The notes: generated from the sequence alone by a model not told the origin. Counted from the first letter of the stretch, positions 34,916 to 44,772 are shown. The stretch: DNA of 64,000 nucleotides from an uncultured Clostridia bacterium (GCA_944330115.1 CALVIN010000001.1:248001-312000), one strand, 5' to 3'. Numbers and translations are program-made.

Positions 34916-36078
34916 AGGGAGCTTTCCGCGGAATGGCGGCCATAATCAAAAAGGAATTTGCCCGCTTTTTCTTTGACAGGCGCATGCTTATAACTACGTT
35001 GATACTTCCCGGCCTGCTCATCTATGTGGTATATACGCTGATGGGTTCGTTTGTTACCAATATCGCGGGCGACGGCAATTATTCGGTCGCGGTGAAGAAT
35101 ATGCCGGGCAGCATGGAGCCCATGTTTGCCGCGGTGGAACAGTTTGAAATATCCGATGCCGACCGCGACGACGACTATTACAAGTCGCAGGTGACGGAGG
35201 GCGGGCTCGATATATACGTCATCTTCCCCGAAGATTTCGACGAGATAATTGCTTTTGCGGGTACAAGCGGCTATGTTGCGCCCGAGGTGCAGATATATTA
35301 CAGCTCCTCTGCCGACGGTTCTACGGCGGCATACTCGGCATTTGCGGCCGTGCTCGACGCATACGAACAGGCGATATCTAACGTGTTCAACGTAAACACG
35401 GGCGGCAATTACGACCTTTCGGCAACGTCTGCGGCTACCTATATTTTGAGCGCTATAGTGCCCATGGTGCTTATAGTACTGCTGTTCAGCGGCTGCATGG
35501 CTGTGGCGCCCGAATCTATCGCCGGCGAAAAGGAGCGAGGTACGTTTGCCACCATGCTCGTGACGCCCGTAAAGCGCTCACACATAGCCATCGGCAAGAT
35601 AATAAGTTTGAGCTGCATATCGCTGTTGAGCGGTCTTTCGAGCTTTTTGGGCCTCATGCTTTCGCTGCCCAACCTCATGAGCGGCGTGTTCGACGGGGTA
35701 GACCTTGCCATGTTCGGCGCGGCCGACTACCTTATGATACTCGGCGTAATGCTCTCCACGGTGTTGCTGCTCGTCGCCATGATATCGTGCATATCGGCGC
35801 TCGCAAAGAGCGTGAAGGAGGCCAACAGCTACATCGCGCCGCTCAATATAATAGTGGTAGTGGTGAGCCTGCTCTCGTCCTTCCTCGGCAACCCCTCGGC
35901 GCCGCTCTATCTCATCCCGATATACAACAGCGCGATGATAGTCACCGACATAATGGCGCTCGCTGTTTCGCCGCTCAATTTTATAATTGCAATAGCTTCA
36001 AACATAGTGTATGCCGCGCTGCTGGTATTTTTACTCACGCGCATGTTCAAGAGCGAAAGGATAATGTTCAACCGATAA
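34912..36078 (+). CDS. ABC transporter permease (ABC-2/NatB-like)
   Basis: 388 residues, ATGA overlap with the ATP-binding gene. One N-terminal membrane helix, a large outer loop (about 50-170), then five helices in the C-terminal half with GEKERGTFATMLVTPVKRSH, the cytoplasmic E-rGT coupling motif of ABC-2 permeases. The gene fits the NatB fold. A terminator at 36121 ends the two-gene operon. Confidence 0.92.
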
Positions 36079-36120
36079 GCTATATTTGAAGAATGCAAAT
36101 TTATTAAAATAACGTAAAAA

Positions 36121-36150
36121 GGCCGCCCGCAAAATTTTTGCGGGCGGCCC
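36121..36150. terminator. Terminator after the ABC operon
   Basis: GGCCGCCCGCAAAA with its complement; followed by CTTAAATT. Lies between the ABC operon and the SRP RNA gene on the opposite strand and may serve both. Confidence 0.8.
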
Positions 36151-36185
36151 CTTAAATTCAAAAAACTGTGCGATCTCTTTTGCCG

Positions 36186-36432
36186 CAACAAACCGAAGCG
36201 TTAAACTCTGCAGGTGACTCCCGCAAAGCTACCTTATGGCACACCTTCGGACTGTTTAGTGCTGCTATATCCCTATCCTGACACGGTTCGCAGCTTCCGG
36301 TTGCATAAGACCTTGCGATCAACGCCCCTTACAGAGCGCAGCCTTCCACTTGCTGCGTCGAGAGAGACCATTCGGCCCTGCTGTAGCGGATTGCAGGTAC
36401 AGGGCACCGCTAACTCCCCGCCTAGCACAGCT
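36186..36432 (-). ncRNA. ffs: Signal recognition particle RNA (large, Gram-positive type)
   Basis: On the minus strand the RNA begins near GCTGTGCTAGGCGGGGAGTT and continues with GCGGTGCCCTGTACCTGCAA, the hallmark of the Alu-domain end of clostridial and bacillar SRP RNAs. The S domain appears as GTGTCAGG-ATAGGGATAT-AGCAGCACT, where helix 8 is closed by a GGGA (GNRA) tetraloop. About 250 bases, so it is the long form with an Alu domain. It binds Ffh to target membrane proteins. Ends are approximate. Confidence 0.88.
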
Positions 36433-36701
36433 AATATATTTTAGCAGAAATATTATTTTTATGCAAGCGTTTACTCTGCCATTTTGTGTGAAATATAGGC
36501 GCGGGTACAAAAGGCGGCGGTGGCGCAAGGTTCGCCTCTTTACCGGGACGGCAATAGTTGCGAACGGCGCCTTTACATAGTTTTTATCGCTTGACTTTTT
36601 GTGCGCATTGGCATAAAATTTAACGGTAAGGTTTTTTGTTGCCGCGCGTTGCAAATTTTGTTTTTGCGCGCAGCAACTTTAAGTTATAAGGAGATATATC
36701 T

Positions 36702-37577
36702 ATGGCAGAAAATTGTTCGCACGACTGCAGTTCGTGCGGGGAAGATTGCCCCTCGCGCGAGGGCGCAAGCTTAAAAAAACAGCCGCACGCCATGAGTGAC
36801 ATCAAGCGCGTGATAGCCGTAGTCAGCGGCAAGGGCGGCGTGGGCAAGTCGATGACGTGCGCTCTGCTTGCCGCGGCCTCGCAGGCTAAGGGCAACGTTA
36901 CGGCCGTTATGGACGCCGATATCACCGGCCCCTCCATACCCAAGATGTTCGGCGTGCACGACAGGGCGAGGGGGGACGAGTTCGGCATCTATCCCTGCGT
37001 TTCCAAAGAGGGAGTGCAGATGATGAGCATGAACCTGCTCCTCGAAAAGGAGGACGACCCCGTCGTTTGGCGCGGCGCGCTCATTTCGGGCACGGTGCTC
37101 CAGTTCTGGACGGACGTCATCTGGCAGGGCGTAGACTATATGTTCGTCGATATGCCCCCCGGAACGGGCGACGTTCCCTTAACTCTCTTCCAGAGCATTC
37201 CTCTCGACGGCATAATCGTAGTCACTACCCCGCAGGACCTTGTGGGCATGATAGTTTCCAAGGCGATAAACATGGCGCAGATGATGAACGTGCCCATTTT
37301 GGGCATAGTTGAGAACATGAGCTATCTTACTTGTCCCGATTGCGGCAGAAAGATAAGCGTGTTCGGCGAAAGTGTGGTAGATTCCATAGCGCTTGAGCAC
37401 AACATTCCCGCCGTTGCCAAGGTGCCCATCGACAGGGAGCTCACGCTTGCCGCCGACGCCGGCAAGATAGAGGATGTAAAGAACAACTATCTTTCCGATT
37501 TCTTCGATAAGGTAGTTGCCGAGCTCAAGGATAAGCCCCTTGCCGCCGGTAATGGCGCAAAGAGCGCAAAGAACTGA
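36702..37577 (+). CDS. Mrp/NBP35 family iron-sulfur carrier ATPase
   Basis: 291 residues. A Cys-rich N-terminus (ENCSHDCSSCGEDCPSREG) precedes the deviant Walker A VVSGKGGVGKSMT, then MDADITGPSIPKMFG and VDMPPGTGDVPLT; CPDCGRK near residue 212 is the conserved CxxC. It belongs to the ApbC/Mrp scaffold proteins that hold and transfer Fe-S clusters. The N-terminal cysteines resemble NBP35/anaerobic Mrp forms. Good ribosome site (AAGGAGATATATCT). Own transcript, followed by a hairpin and two repeat copies. Confidence 0.93.
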   Translation: MAENCSHDCSSCGEDCPSREGASLKKQPHAMSDIKRVIAVVSGKGGVGKSMTCALLAAASQAKGNVTAVMDADITGPSIPKMFGVHDRARGDEFGIYPCVSKEGVQMMSMNLLLEKEDDPVVWRGALISGTVLQFWTDVIWQGVDYMFVDMPPGTGDVPLTLFQSIPLDGIIVVTTPQDLVGMIVSKAINMAQMMNVPILGIVENMSYLTCPDCGRKISVFGESVVDSIALEHNIPAVAKVPIDRELTLAADAGKIEDVKNNYLSDFFDKVVAELKDKPLAAGNGAKSAKN

Positions 37578-37610
37578 GTTTTGGCGGCAAATTAGATATT
37601 GTAAAAAGTA

Positions 37611-37635
37611 GAGGGAGCGCGGTTGCGTTCCCTCT
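37611..37635. terminator. Hairpin after the Mrp gene
   Basis: AGAGGGAGCGC, loop GGTT, GCGTTCCCTCT; tail TAAATTAT is only moderately T-rich. Confidence 0.6.
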
Positions 37636-37644
37636 TAAATTATG

Positions 37645-37665
37645 TTTGCAGAGTACTATGCGGGC
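37645..37665 (+). repeat. Dispersed AGTACT-type repeat, copy 5 (left half)
   Basis: TTTGCAGAGTACTATGCGGG; right arm missing. Immediately followed by copy 6. Confidence 0.65.
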
Positions 37666-37666
37666 A

Positions 37667-37695
37667 TTTGCGCAGTACTATGTGTGACATAATCA
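37667..37695 (+). repeat. Dispersed AGTACT-type repeat, copy 6
   Basis: TTTGCGCAGTACTATG then TGTGACATAATCA. Tandem with copy 5; the only doublet found. Confidence 0.75.
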
Positions 37696-37718
37696 TAGGT
37701 TTTTAAGGTAAAATTCAG

Positions 37719-37748
37719 CGCGAGGCGCCGCTTTTTGCGGGGCCTCGC
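37719..37748 (-). terminator. Terminator-like hairpin behind the TIGR03915 gene
   Basis: GCGAGGCGCCGC/GCGGGGCCTCGC around a TTTTT loop, just past the stop of the minus-strand operon. Confidence 0.55.
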
Positions 37749-37793
37749 ACAACTATTTGCAAATTGCAATGCTATAAGTCGTTTTGCGGGCGC

Positions 37794-38528
37794 TTACTGC
37801 CCGCCGTTCTTTTCGGGCAGAAATTTCCAGTATCTCACCGGCATATAGCCCTTCATCTGCCGTTCGTTGGGGCGCTCCTTGATGTTCACGCTTGAATAGT
37901 ACTTCTTCCAAAGGTCTTCAAACACCTTTTCGTATTCCGAGAGGTATATGTCCGCGTCGCCGACTTCTGCCATGAACCAAGTAACGCCGTCGCACAGCGC
38001 GGCTTTTTTGCGCTTTATATCGTGTATCACAAAGCGCTGGTCGCCCAGGCGCGCCTTAAAGTGCGGGGCGATGAGGTCGGTTATGTCGTTGTCGGGAGAG
38101 TAGGGGGCGTACAGCGCGCCGCTCGCCGTCTCCATAAAGCGGATAAAGCCCTTCATTTTATGCACTTCGCCCGTCACGCGCGATATTATGTCGTTCATCT
38201 CAATGACCGTCGGAACCGACAGCATTCTGCGCACGGCGCGCCCGTTTTTTACTATCAGCTTTATATATTCGAACGCCGTCTGTTCTTTCAGCGCGTCGGC
38301 GCTTCTCAGCGCCAGGTCGATATCGCCCGCCGCATATCTGTCGAGCTTGTCGAGTTTATTGCGCACGCGTGTCGCCTTTTCGCTGTCGGCTGTCACGTTT
38401 ACTATCTGCGTGTCGAAGCTGAGCTGTCTGTTCTCTTGCGAGGTTATCACCGCTCCGTCTTGTCTGTATGCGTCGAACACGGCGGTATAAAAGCCCTCCG
38501 CCGTGCCGTCGGTTATAAAAACTTTCAT
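37794..38528 (-). CDS. TIGR03915 family putative DNA repair protein
   Basis: 244 residues. The N-terminus VFITDGTAEGFYTAVFDAYR and the C-terminal KKYYSSVNIKERPNERQMKG / MPVRYWKFLPE are the marks of the TIGR03915/DUF4130 family, always encoded next to the radical-SAM protein found here immediately upstream. The pair has been annotated as a putative DNA modification or repair system, without biochemical proof that I know of. The gene overlaps its partner by four bases (ATGA), implying coupled translation. No catalytic motif is obvious; KPFMRFMETASGALYAPYSP-like residues form the conserved core. Confidence 0.88.
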   Translation of the reverse strand: MKVFITDGTAEGFYTAVFDAYRQDGAVITSQENRQLSFDTQIVNVTADSEKATRVRNKLDKLDRYAAGDIDLALRSADALKEQTAFEYIKLIVKNGRAVRRMLSVPTVIEMNDIISRVTGEVHKMKGFIRFMETASGALYAPYSPDNDITDLIAPHFKARLGDQRFVIHDIKRKKAALCDGVTWFMAEVGDADIYLSEYEKVFEDLWKKYYSSVNIKERPNERQMKGYMPVRYWKFLPEKNGGQ

Positions 38529-39784
38529 AGCTCTCCCGTGAGGGCGCTAAGTGAGTTCTCTGTGTTTGAAAACAGTGAAAGTTGCTCGTTTTCATCGGTG
38601 CAGCTCTTTTCGTCTATCAGCAGCGCGGCGCGTGCGGCGCTGCCCTCCGCACCGTAAAATTTACCCTTGCAGGTAATGAAGTGCTTGGCCCTCTTTAATA
38701 CTATGCGCATTTTTGCAAGATTATCAAAGTCGAGCGCGCAAAATCTTCGCGCCTCGGTTATTTTATAGGCGCTCTTTGCGCCTATTCCGGGCACGCGCAG
38801 CAGCATTTCGAGCGGGGCGGTGTTTATCTCCACGGGGAAGAGGTGCATATTTTTAAGCGCCCAAGCGCACTTCGGGTCGTATTCCGTGCTTAAATTTTCG
38901 CCCTCGCCGCATATCTCGTTTACGTCGAAGCCGTAAAAGCGTATCAGCCAGTCGGCCTGATACAGCCTGTGTTCGCGCAGCAGCCCCGCAGGCTTTGCGG
39001 GCAGCACCGGGCTGGCCACGACGGGAATGTAGGAGGAGTAATATACCCTCTTTAAGTCCATGTGCCTGTATAGGTACTCTGTCAGGCGCAGTATGTGCCC
39101 GTCGCTCTCGGGCGAGGCGCCTACGATCATCTGCGTGGTCTGGCCTGCGGGCAGGCTGCGCCCGCGCCGCACCTTGTTCTCCCTGTCGTATATCATCGCC
39201 GTCTGCAGCTTTTTCATTGGGGAGATAAGGCTGTCCTTTGTCTTTTGCGGGGCAAGCAGTTTGAGCGACTTTTCCGAGGGCAGCTCTATGTTGTAGCTCA
39301 TTCTGTCGACGTATTTGGCCGCTTTCAGCGCGAGCCCCTCGTCGGCGTGAGGTATGCCCTTTAAATGGATATAGCCGTTAAAGTTATACTGCTTTCTCAG
39401 CTTTATCACCGTTTCAAGCAGCAGCTCCATCGTTCTGTTCGGCGTGTCGAATACGGCGGAGGAGAGGAAGAGACCCTCTATATAGTTTCGTTTATAAAAA
39501 TTTATCGTAAGTTCGCATAACTCGTCGGGCGATATCCTTGCCCGCCTCACGTCGGCCGAGCGGCGGTTGGGGCAGTATTCGCAGTCGTATGCGCACTCGT
39601 TGCTCATCAAAATTTTTAAAAGGGAGATACATCTTCCGTCGGGAGTAAAGGAGTGGCAAATTCCCCCGACGGAAGCATTCCCCAGCCCGCCCTTTCTGTT
39701 CGCCCGTTTTGAACCGGAAGAGGAGCAGGAGACGTCGTATTTGGCGCTTTCTGTGAGTATCTGTAGTGTGGTCGCGTCTAACAT
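38525..39784 (-). CDS. Putative DNA modification/repair radical SAM protein
   Basis: 419 residues from the ATG at 39784. The start MLDATTLQILTESAKYDVSC matches the family, and CAYDCEYCPNRR (Cx3Cx2C) is the radical-SAM 4Fe-4S site. The C-terminus has a helix-hairpin-helix (MLLRVPGIGAKSAYKITEAR), a nonspecific DNA-binding element also seen in DNA glycosylases. Upstream ATG 39934 would add 50 non-conserved residues but is placed at the promoter start point, so a leaderless longer form is possible. A consensus promoter with two LexA-like boxes precedes it. Confidence 0.9.
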   Translation of the reverse strand: MLDATTLQILTESAKYDVSCSSSGSKRANRKGGLGNASVGGICHSFTPDGRCISLLKILMSNECAYDCEYCPNRRSADVRRARISPDELCELTINFYKRNYIEGLFLSSAVFDTPNRTMELLLETVIKLRKQYNFNGYIHLKGIPHADEGLALKAAKYVDRMSYNIELPSEKSLKLLAPQKTKDSLISPMKKLQTAMIYDRENKVRRGRSLPAGQTTQMIVGASPESDGHILRLTEYLYRHMDLKRVYYSSYIPVVASPVLPAKPAGLLREHRLYQADWLIRFYGFDVNEICGEGENLSTEYDPKCAWALKNMHLFPVEINTAPLEMLLRVPGIGAKSAYKITEARRFCALDFDNLAKMRIVLKRAKHFITCKGKFYGAEGSAARAALLIDEKSCTDENEQLSLFSNTENSLSALTGEL

Positions 39785-39928
39785 GGCTATGTATCCCGCT
39801 TGCGCAAATGTTGTGCCTCTATTTTGCGGCGGCAGAGCGCTGAACATTCGCTTTGCCGTCCTTATATAAGGCGTATGCCTTTGGTTTTGTGCCGCATAAC
39901 CCGAAAAAAACAGCGGCGCAGAGCATAT

Positions 39929-39940
39929 GAACATTTGTTT
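39929..39940 (-). promoter_or_regulatory. LexA-like box at the start point of the radical-SAM operon
   Basis: GAACATTTGTTT, matching the clostridial LexA pattern GAAC-N4-GTTY. It covers the expected +1 (about 39942). Confidence 0.55.
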
Positions 39941-39948
39941 GTATGGGT

Positions 39949-39977
39949 ATTATAGCATTGCAAAAACGCTTTGTCAA
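39949..39977 (-). promoter_or_regulatory. Promoter of the radical-SAM/TIGR03915 operon
   Basis: Minus strand TTGACA (39977-39972), 17-bp spacer, TATAAT (39954-39949): perfect consensus. Confidence 0.85.
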
Positions 39978-39987
39978 ACGTTTGTTT
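39976..39987 (-). promoter_or_regulatory. Second LexA-like box at the -35 of the radical-SAM operon
   Basis: AAACGTTTGTTT (AAAC-N4-GTTT), overlapping the -35 hexamer. Confidence 0.4.
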
Positions 39988-40126
39988 GTGTTGCTTAAAA
40001 AATTTTTTGCTCGCTTGCGCACCCTCGGCGGGCGGCGGTGCGGGAGGCTTTACGGGGCGGCTTGCGTTTTTACCGCTTAAAAGGGCCGTATATACCCCGC
40101 GCGGGGCAAATTTCACTTACATTTCA

Positions 40127-40154
40127 TTGACATGTAAATAAAATCTAATATTAT
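40127..40154 (+). promoter_or_regulatory. Promoter of the two-component operon
   Basis: TTGACA (40127-40132), 16-bp spacer, TATTAT (40149-40154). About 95 bases of leader to the response regulator. Confidence 0.65.
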
Positions 40155-40253
40155 TGTGATAATTATGTTTTAATAAAAGGTTGCAGAGGTTAAAAATAAT
40201 TAACGGTGCTTTGCGCCGTAAACGATACACTACACCTTAAAGGCGGAAAATTT

Positions 40254-40922
40254 ATGAAAGTTCTTATTGTCGACGACGAAGAAATGATACGCAACGTACT
40301 CAAGGAGTACGTCGAATTTGAAGGGAACGAGGCGTTTGAGGCGGCCGACGGCATGGAGGCCGTGAAGATGTGCCGCGACAACGACTATGATATCATCCTG
40401 ATGGACGTGATGATGCCCAAACTTGACGGTTTTTCTGCCGTGAAAGAGATAAGAAAAACAAAGGACATCCCGGTGATAATGCTCTCTGCCCGCGGCGAGG
40501 AATATGACAAGCTGTTCGGCTTTGAGATAGGGGTGGACGACTATGTAACAAAGCCCTTCTCGCCCAAGGAGGTAATGGCGCGCATAAATGCCGTCACCAA
40601 GCGCAGGGCGGGCAAGGAGGAGCCCAAGAACGACGTATACAAGTTTGAGGGGCTTACGATAGACATGGCGGGCAGAAATGTGTATGTCGACGGCGAAAAG
40701 GCCGAACTCACGCCCAAGGAGTATGAAATACTCTTCTACTTCGTAAAGAACAGAGGCATAGCACTCACGCGCGAGAAACTTCTGATGGATGTGTGGGGCT
40801 TTGATTTTTACGGCGACGACAGAACGGTGGACACTCACATTAAGATGCTCCGCAGCAATCTGAAACAATACAGAAAGTTTATAGTTACATTGAGAGGGCT
40901 GGGGTATAAATTTGAAGTCTGA
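40254..40922 (+). CDS. OmpR/PhoB family response regulator
   Basis: 222 residues from ATG 40254, with AAAGGCGG upstream. Receiver domain with Asp7/Asp8, phospho-acceptor Asp51 (IILMDVMMPK), and conserved Lys in YVTKPFSPKE; C-terminal winged helix (LTPKEYEILFYFVKNRGIAL, DRTVDTHIKMLRSNLK). It is the transcriptional output of the downstream histidine kinase. The stop overlaps the kinase start by 11 bp. Target genes cannot be told from context. Confidence 0.95.
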   Translation: MKVLIVDDEEMIRNVLKEYVEFEGNEAFEAADGMEAVKMCRDNDYDIILMDVMMPKLDGFSAVKEIRKTKDIPVIMLSARGEEYDKLFGFEIGVDDYVTKPFSPKEVMARINAVTKRRAGKEEPKNDVYKFEGLTIDMAGRNVYVDGEKAELTPKEYEILFYFVKNRGIALTREKLLMDVWGFDFYGDDRTVDTHIKMLRSNLKQYRKFIVTLRGLGYKFEV

Positions 40923-42405
40923 AAAAAAGGTGTTGAAGAGGCTGAGAAGCCTGAACGTGACCCTTTGGAAGTACTTTTGCTTTTTTGCTGTATTCCTCAT
41001 TCTGCTCATAGGCGTGATTTGCTATATAATAGTCAATAATTCCTTCCTCGGCTTCATGCAGGAGAAGATACGCACCGTGGGCTTTTCTGTGAGCGACAGA
41101 TTGGACGAGGCCATGAATATGAGCCCCGTGGTCGCCTACAGGGAGATGGACGAATATATCATTGAGCAGGCGGTAGAAAACAATGTGAATATTGCCGTGC
41201 TCACTCCCGACGGCGAGGTGGTATTGCCCGTCGCCGAGCGGCTGAGCGACAGCGAGCGCGAGTATTGGCTGAGCGTGCGCGAATCGGTAAACGAAAAGAT
41301 GGACGGCAGCGACGTGGCTATTTTTGCCGAGGGCAGCGTGTTTACTTATGCCGCCCGCACGCCATTTGCCGCCGCGCCTGCCACCGATAACTATATCGTC
41401 GTGCGCTATTCGCTTGATATAGCCAACAACACAATGAGCGCCGTGCAGCGCTATATGATAGTGGTGGGCGTGTTTGCAATACTCATCGCCTTCCTCATTG
41501 CATACAGCATGGCGCAGAAGGTTTCCGATCCGCTGAAGAGCCTCACGGCTACGGCCAACAAGATGGCAAAGGGGAACTACGACGTAAAGTTTGCTTCGGC
41601 GGAGTATCAGGAGATAGCGCAACTTTCGGATGCGCTCAACTATGCCTGCGCTGAGATAAAAAAGACCGACGGCTTCCAGAAGGAACTGCTCGCCAACGTT
41701 TCTCACGACCTGCGCACGCCGCTCACCATGATAAAGGCGTACGCCTCCATGATAAAGGAGATATCGGGCGACAATCCCGAAAAGCGCAACCAGCACCTGC
41801 AGGTAATAATAGATGAAGCCGACAGGCTCACCGGGCTTGTGAACGACGTTCTGAATATGTCGAAGATAAGTTCCGACATAAATCAGATAAATAAAAAGGT
41901 GTTCAACCTCACCGATTTCCTCTACGGGATAATGAAGAAGTTTGAATACCTCCGCGATATGCAGGGCTATACGTTTATGATAGATATCGACCCCGACCTG
42001 TACACTTGTGCAGACGAGGAGAAGATAGGTCAGGTGCTGTATAACCTGATATCCAACGCCGTAAACTACACGGGCGAGGACAAGACCGTTTATGTAAGCC
42101 TTAAGGACGAGCCCGAACTCGGCCGCATAAAATTCAAGGTGCGCGACACGGGCAAGGGCATCTCAAAGGAGGACCTGCCCTCTATCTGGAACAGATATTA
42201 CAGGGTAAAGGAACAGCACGCCCGCCCCGTGAAGGGTACGGGGCTCGGCCTTTCGATAGTAAAGACCATACTCGAAAAGCATTCCTTCGCCTTCGGCGCC
42301 GATTCGGAGCTCGGCAAGGGCTCGGAGTTCTGGGTAGACTTCCCCGAGGTGCCGCCCGAACAGCCCGAAGGCAAGACCAAGAAGTCGCCCGACAAAAAGG
42401 ACTGA
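40912..42405 (+). CDS. Sensor histidine kinase
   Basis: 497 residues using TTG 40912; a GTG at 40930 is an alternative start. Membrane helices at about 20-43 and 178-200 bracket an outer sensor domain of about 135 residues; a HAMP domain follows (about 200-255). HisKA: NVSHDLRTPLTMIKAY with phosphorylated His265. HATPase: NLISNAVNYTGE (N box), RDTGKGISKED (G1) and GTGLGLSIVK (G2). The C-terminus is Pro/Lys-rich. It autophosphorylates and passes the phosphate to the adjacent regulator; the stimulus is unknown. Confidence 0.95.
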   Translation: MKSEKKVLKRLRSLNVTLWKYFCFFAVFLILLIGVICYIIVNNSFLGFMQEKIRTVGFSVSDRLDEAMNMSPVVAYREMDEYIIEQAVENNVNIAVLTPDGEVVLPVAERLSDSEREYWLSVRESVNEKMDGSDVAIFAEGSVFTYAARTPFAAAPATDNYIVVRYSLDIANNTMSAVQRYMIVVGVFAILIAFLIAYSMAQKVSDPLKSLTATANKMAKGNYDVKFASAEYQEIAQLSDALNYACAEIKKTDGFQKELLANVSHDLRTPLTMIKAYASMIKEISGDNPEKRNQHLQVIIDEADRLTGLVNDVLNMSKISSDINQINKKVFNLTDFLYGIMKKFEYLRDMQGYTFMIDIDPDLYTCADEEKIGQVLYNLISNAVNYTGEDKTVYVSLKDEPELGRIKFKVRDTGKGISKEDLPSIWNRYYRVKEQHARPVKGTGLGLSIVKTILEKHSFAFGADSELGKGSEFWVDFPEVPPEQPEGKTKKSPDKKD

Positions 42406-42506
42406 TGGCTGCTTAAGGTAAAGTTGCCGTAGGGCCGTGAGGTGTTGCCGTATAGCGCTGCCGCGCGACAAAAACGCATATAAAATTTCAGCTAAAAATC
42501 ATGAAG

Positions 42507-42538
42507 ATCCCGCACATTGTACGCGTGCGGGATTTTTT
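42507..42538 (+). terminator. Terminator after the two-component operon
   Basis: ATCCCGCAC, loop ATTGTAC, GCGTGCGGGAT and T6. Confidence 0.88.
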
Positions 42539-42561
42539 ACGCCGAAGGCGATTAAGTTTGC

Positions 42562-42590
42562 TTGACCTTGCAATTTGCAAGTGGTAATAT
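42562..42590 (+). promoter_or_regulatory. Promoter of uvrB
   Basis: TTGACC (42562-42567), 17-bp spacer, TAATAT (42585-42590). A second TATAAT is at 42607. Leader to uvrB about 170 bases. Confidence 0.65.
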
Positions 42591-42592
42591 AT

Positions 42593-42604
42593 AAACAAAT
42601 GTTT
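42593..42604 (+). promoter_or_regulatory. LexA-like box at the uvrB start point
   Basis: AAACAAATGTTT, a perfect palindrome of the AAAC-N4-GTTT form, directly after the -10. The position over +1 is that of SOS operators, and uvrB is a classic SOS gene. Confidence 0.6.
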
Positions 42605-42768
42605 ACTATAATTTGCCGCACGGCTGCCGTCATTTTGTTGTAAATTTGCCGGTTCGGGTTTATAATTAAACGGTAATATTTTTTAGTGCGGCATCGATGC
42701 GCATGTATGCGTCCTGTTAAAGGCCGCGTTTATATGAGCCGTTTTACGGCGGTGTTTTCAGGAATTTT

Positions 42769-44763
42769 ATGGATAAATTTGTTTTAAAGGCTCCGTACGA
42801 GCCCACGGGCGACCAGCCTGAGGCCATACGCGAGCTCACGGAGGGCGTGTTGGACGGCATACGCACGCAGGTGCTCGTGGGGGTTACAGGCAGCGGCAAG
42901 ACGTTCACCATGGCCAACATAATAAAGAACGTGAACAGACCCACGCTCGTTATCGCGCACAACAAGACGCTCGCCGCGCAGCTGTGCAACGAGTTCCGCG
43001 AGTTCTTTCCCGATAACAGGGTGGAGTACTTCGTCTCTTACTACGACTATTATCAGCCCGAGAGCTATATTCCCTCGACTGATACCTATATTGAAAAGGA
43101 CATGAGCTTAAACGACGAGATTGATAAGCTCCGCAACTCGGCGACCGCCGCTTTGGGCGAGAGGAAGGACGTAATCGTCGTTGCCTCCGTTTCGTGCATA
43201 TACGGCCTCGGCGCGCCAGAGGAGTATTTCCGTCTTTCGATATCGCTCCGCCCCGGGCAGGAGATGGAGCGCGACGAGCTCCTGCGCCGACTGGTGGAGA
43301 TACAGTATTCCCGCAATGACATGGACTTTCACCGCGCCACATTCCGCGTGCGCGGCGACACGGTGGAGATATTCCCCGCCAGCAACTCCGAGGTGGCCAT
43401 ACGCGTGGAGTTCTTCGGCGACGAGATAGACAGGATATGCGAGGAGGACGCCGTAACGGGCAACATAGTATCCGAACTCAAGCATGTGTGCATATTCCCC
43501 GCCAGCCACTATGCGGTGGGCTCGGACAAGCTCGAACACTCCCTCGCCATGATAGAGCACGACATGCACGACGAAGTAAAGGCCTTTCGCGACGCTGGCA
43601 AGCCACTAGAGGCCGAGAGATTGGAGCAGCGCACTACTTTCGATATCGAGATGATACGCGAGATAGGCTATTGCAGCGGCGTCGAAAACTACAGCCGCTA
43701 CTTCGACGGCCGCTCCCCGGGCGAACCGTCGTTCACGCTCTTGGACTATTTCCCGAGAGGGGAATTTTTGGTTTTCATCGACGAGAGCCACATGACCATA
43801 CCGCAGATACGCGCAATGTATCACGGCGACAGGAGCAGAAAGGAGAACCTTGTAAATTACGGCTTCCGCCTCAAGTCTGCATACGACAACCGCCCGCTGA
43901 CATACGAGGAGTTTGACGCGCGCGTCCCGCAGCTGATATGCGTCTCGGCCACGCCCGCGCCCTATGAACTCGAGCAGTCGGGCAACACGGTAGAGCAGCT
44001 CATAAGACCCACCGGCCTGCTCGATCCCGAGGTGGAGGTCCGTCCCACAAAGGGGCAGATAGACGATCTTCTCGGCGAGATAAAAAAGGTGATAGCCGCG
44101 CAGGGCAGGATACTCGTCACCACCATGACAAAGCGCATGGCGGAGAGCCTGACCGACTATTTAAAGGAGCATTCGCTCAAAGTTAAGTATATGCACAGCG
44201 ACATCGATGCGCTCGAGAGGATAGACATAATAAACGGCCTCAGGAGCGGCGAGTTCGATGTGCTCTGCGGCATAAATCTGCTGCGCGAGGGGCTTGACCT
44301 TCCCGAAGTAAAGCTTGTAGCCATACTCGACGCCGATAAAGAGGGCTTTTTGAGGAGCGAAACTTCGCTCGTGCAGACGATAGGCCGCGCGGCACGAAAC
44401 GCCGAGGGGCGCGTTATAATGTATGCCGATACTATAACGGGCAGCATGAAGCGCGCCATCGACGAGACAAACCGCCGCCGTAAGATCCAGGACGAATACA
44501 ACAAGGCGCACGGTATAACGCCGAAAACCATAATAAAGCAGGTGAAGAGCACCATAGGCATCACCGGCAAAAAGAAGGCGGGCGACGACATAAAGGCCGC
44601 CGATATCCCCGCCGAGATAGAAAAACTTAAGGCGCTCATGGCGGTGGCCTCCGCCCAGCTCGACTTCGAGCGCGCGATCGAGATCCGCGACACCATAAAC
44701 GAGCTTAAAAAGCGCATGCGCACGGCCGGCAAAAGCGTGCCCAAAGACAGAAAGGGAAGTTAA
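42769..44763 (+). CDS. uvrB: Excinuclease ABC subunit B
   Basis: 664 residues. Walker [11 protein letters not shown], the beta-hairpin [20 protein letters not shown] that clamps the damaged strand, DESHMT (DEAD-like box), helicase motif [11 protein letters not shown], and the C-terminal UVR domain (about 622-657, [20 protein letters not shown]) that contacts UvrC. It verifies lesions delivered by UvrA in nucleotide excision repair. UvrA follows nine bases after the stop. Confidence 0.98.
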   Translation: MDKFVLKAPYEPTGDQPEAIRELTEGVLDGIRTQVLVGVTGSGKTFTMANIIKNVNRPTLVIAHNKTLAAQLCNEFREFFPDNRVEYFVSYYDYYQPESYIPSTDTYIEKDMSLNDEIDKLRNSATAALGERKDVIVVASVSCIYGLGAPEEYFRLSISLRPGQEMERDELLRRLVEIQYSRNDMDFHRATFRVRGDTVEIFPASNSEVAIRVEFFGDEIDRICEEDAVTGNIVSELKHVCIFPASHYAVGSDKLEHSLAMIEHDMHDEVKAFRDAGKPLEAERLEQRTTFDIEMIREIGYCSGVENYSRYFDGRSPGEPSFTLLDYFPRGEFLVFIDESHMTIPQIRAMYHGDRSRKENLVNYGFRLKSAYDNRPLTYEEFDARVPQLICVSATPAPYELEQSGNTVEQLIRPTGLLDPEVEVRPTKGQIDDLLGEIKKVIAAQGRILVTTMTKRMAESLTDYLKEHSLKVKYMHSDIDALERIDIINGLRSGEFDVLCGINLLREGLDLPEVKLVAILDADKEGFLRSETSLVQTIGRAARNAEGRVIMYADTITGSMKRAIDETNRRRKIQDEYNKAHGITPKTIIKQVKSTIGITGKKKAGDDIKAADIPAEIEKLKALMAVASAQLDFERAIEIRDTINELKKRMRTAGKSVPKDRKGS

Positions 44764-44772
44764 AGGCAAGAT

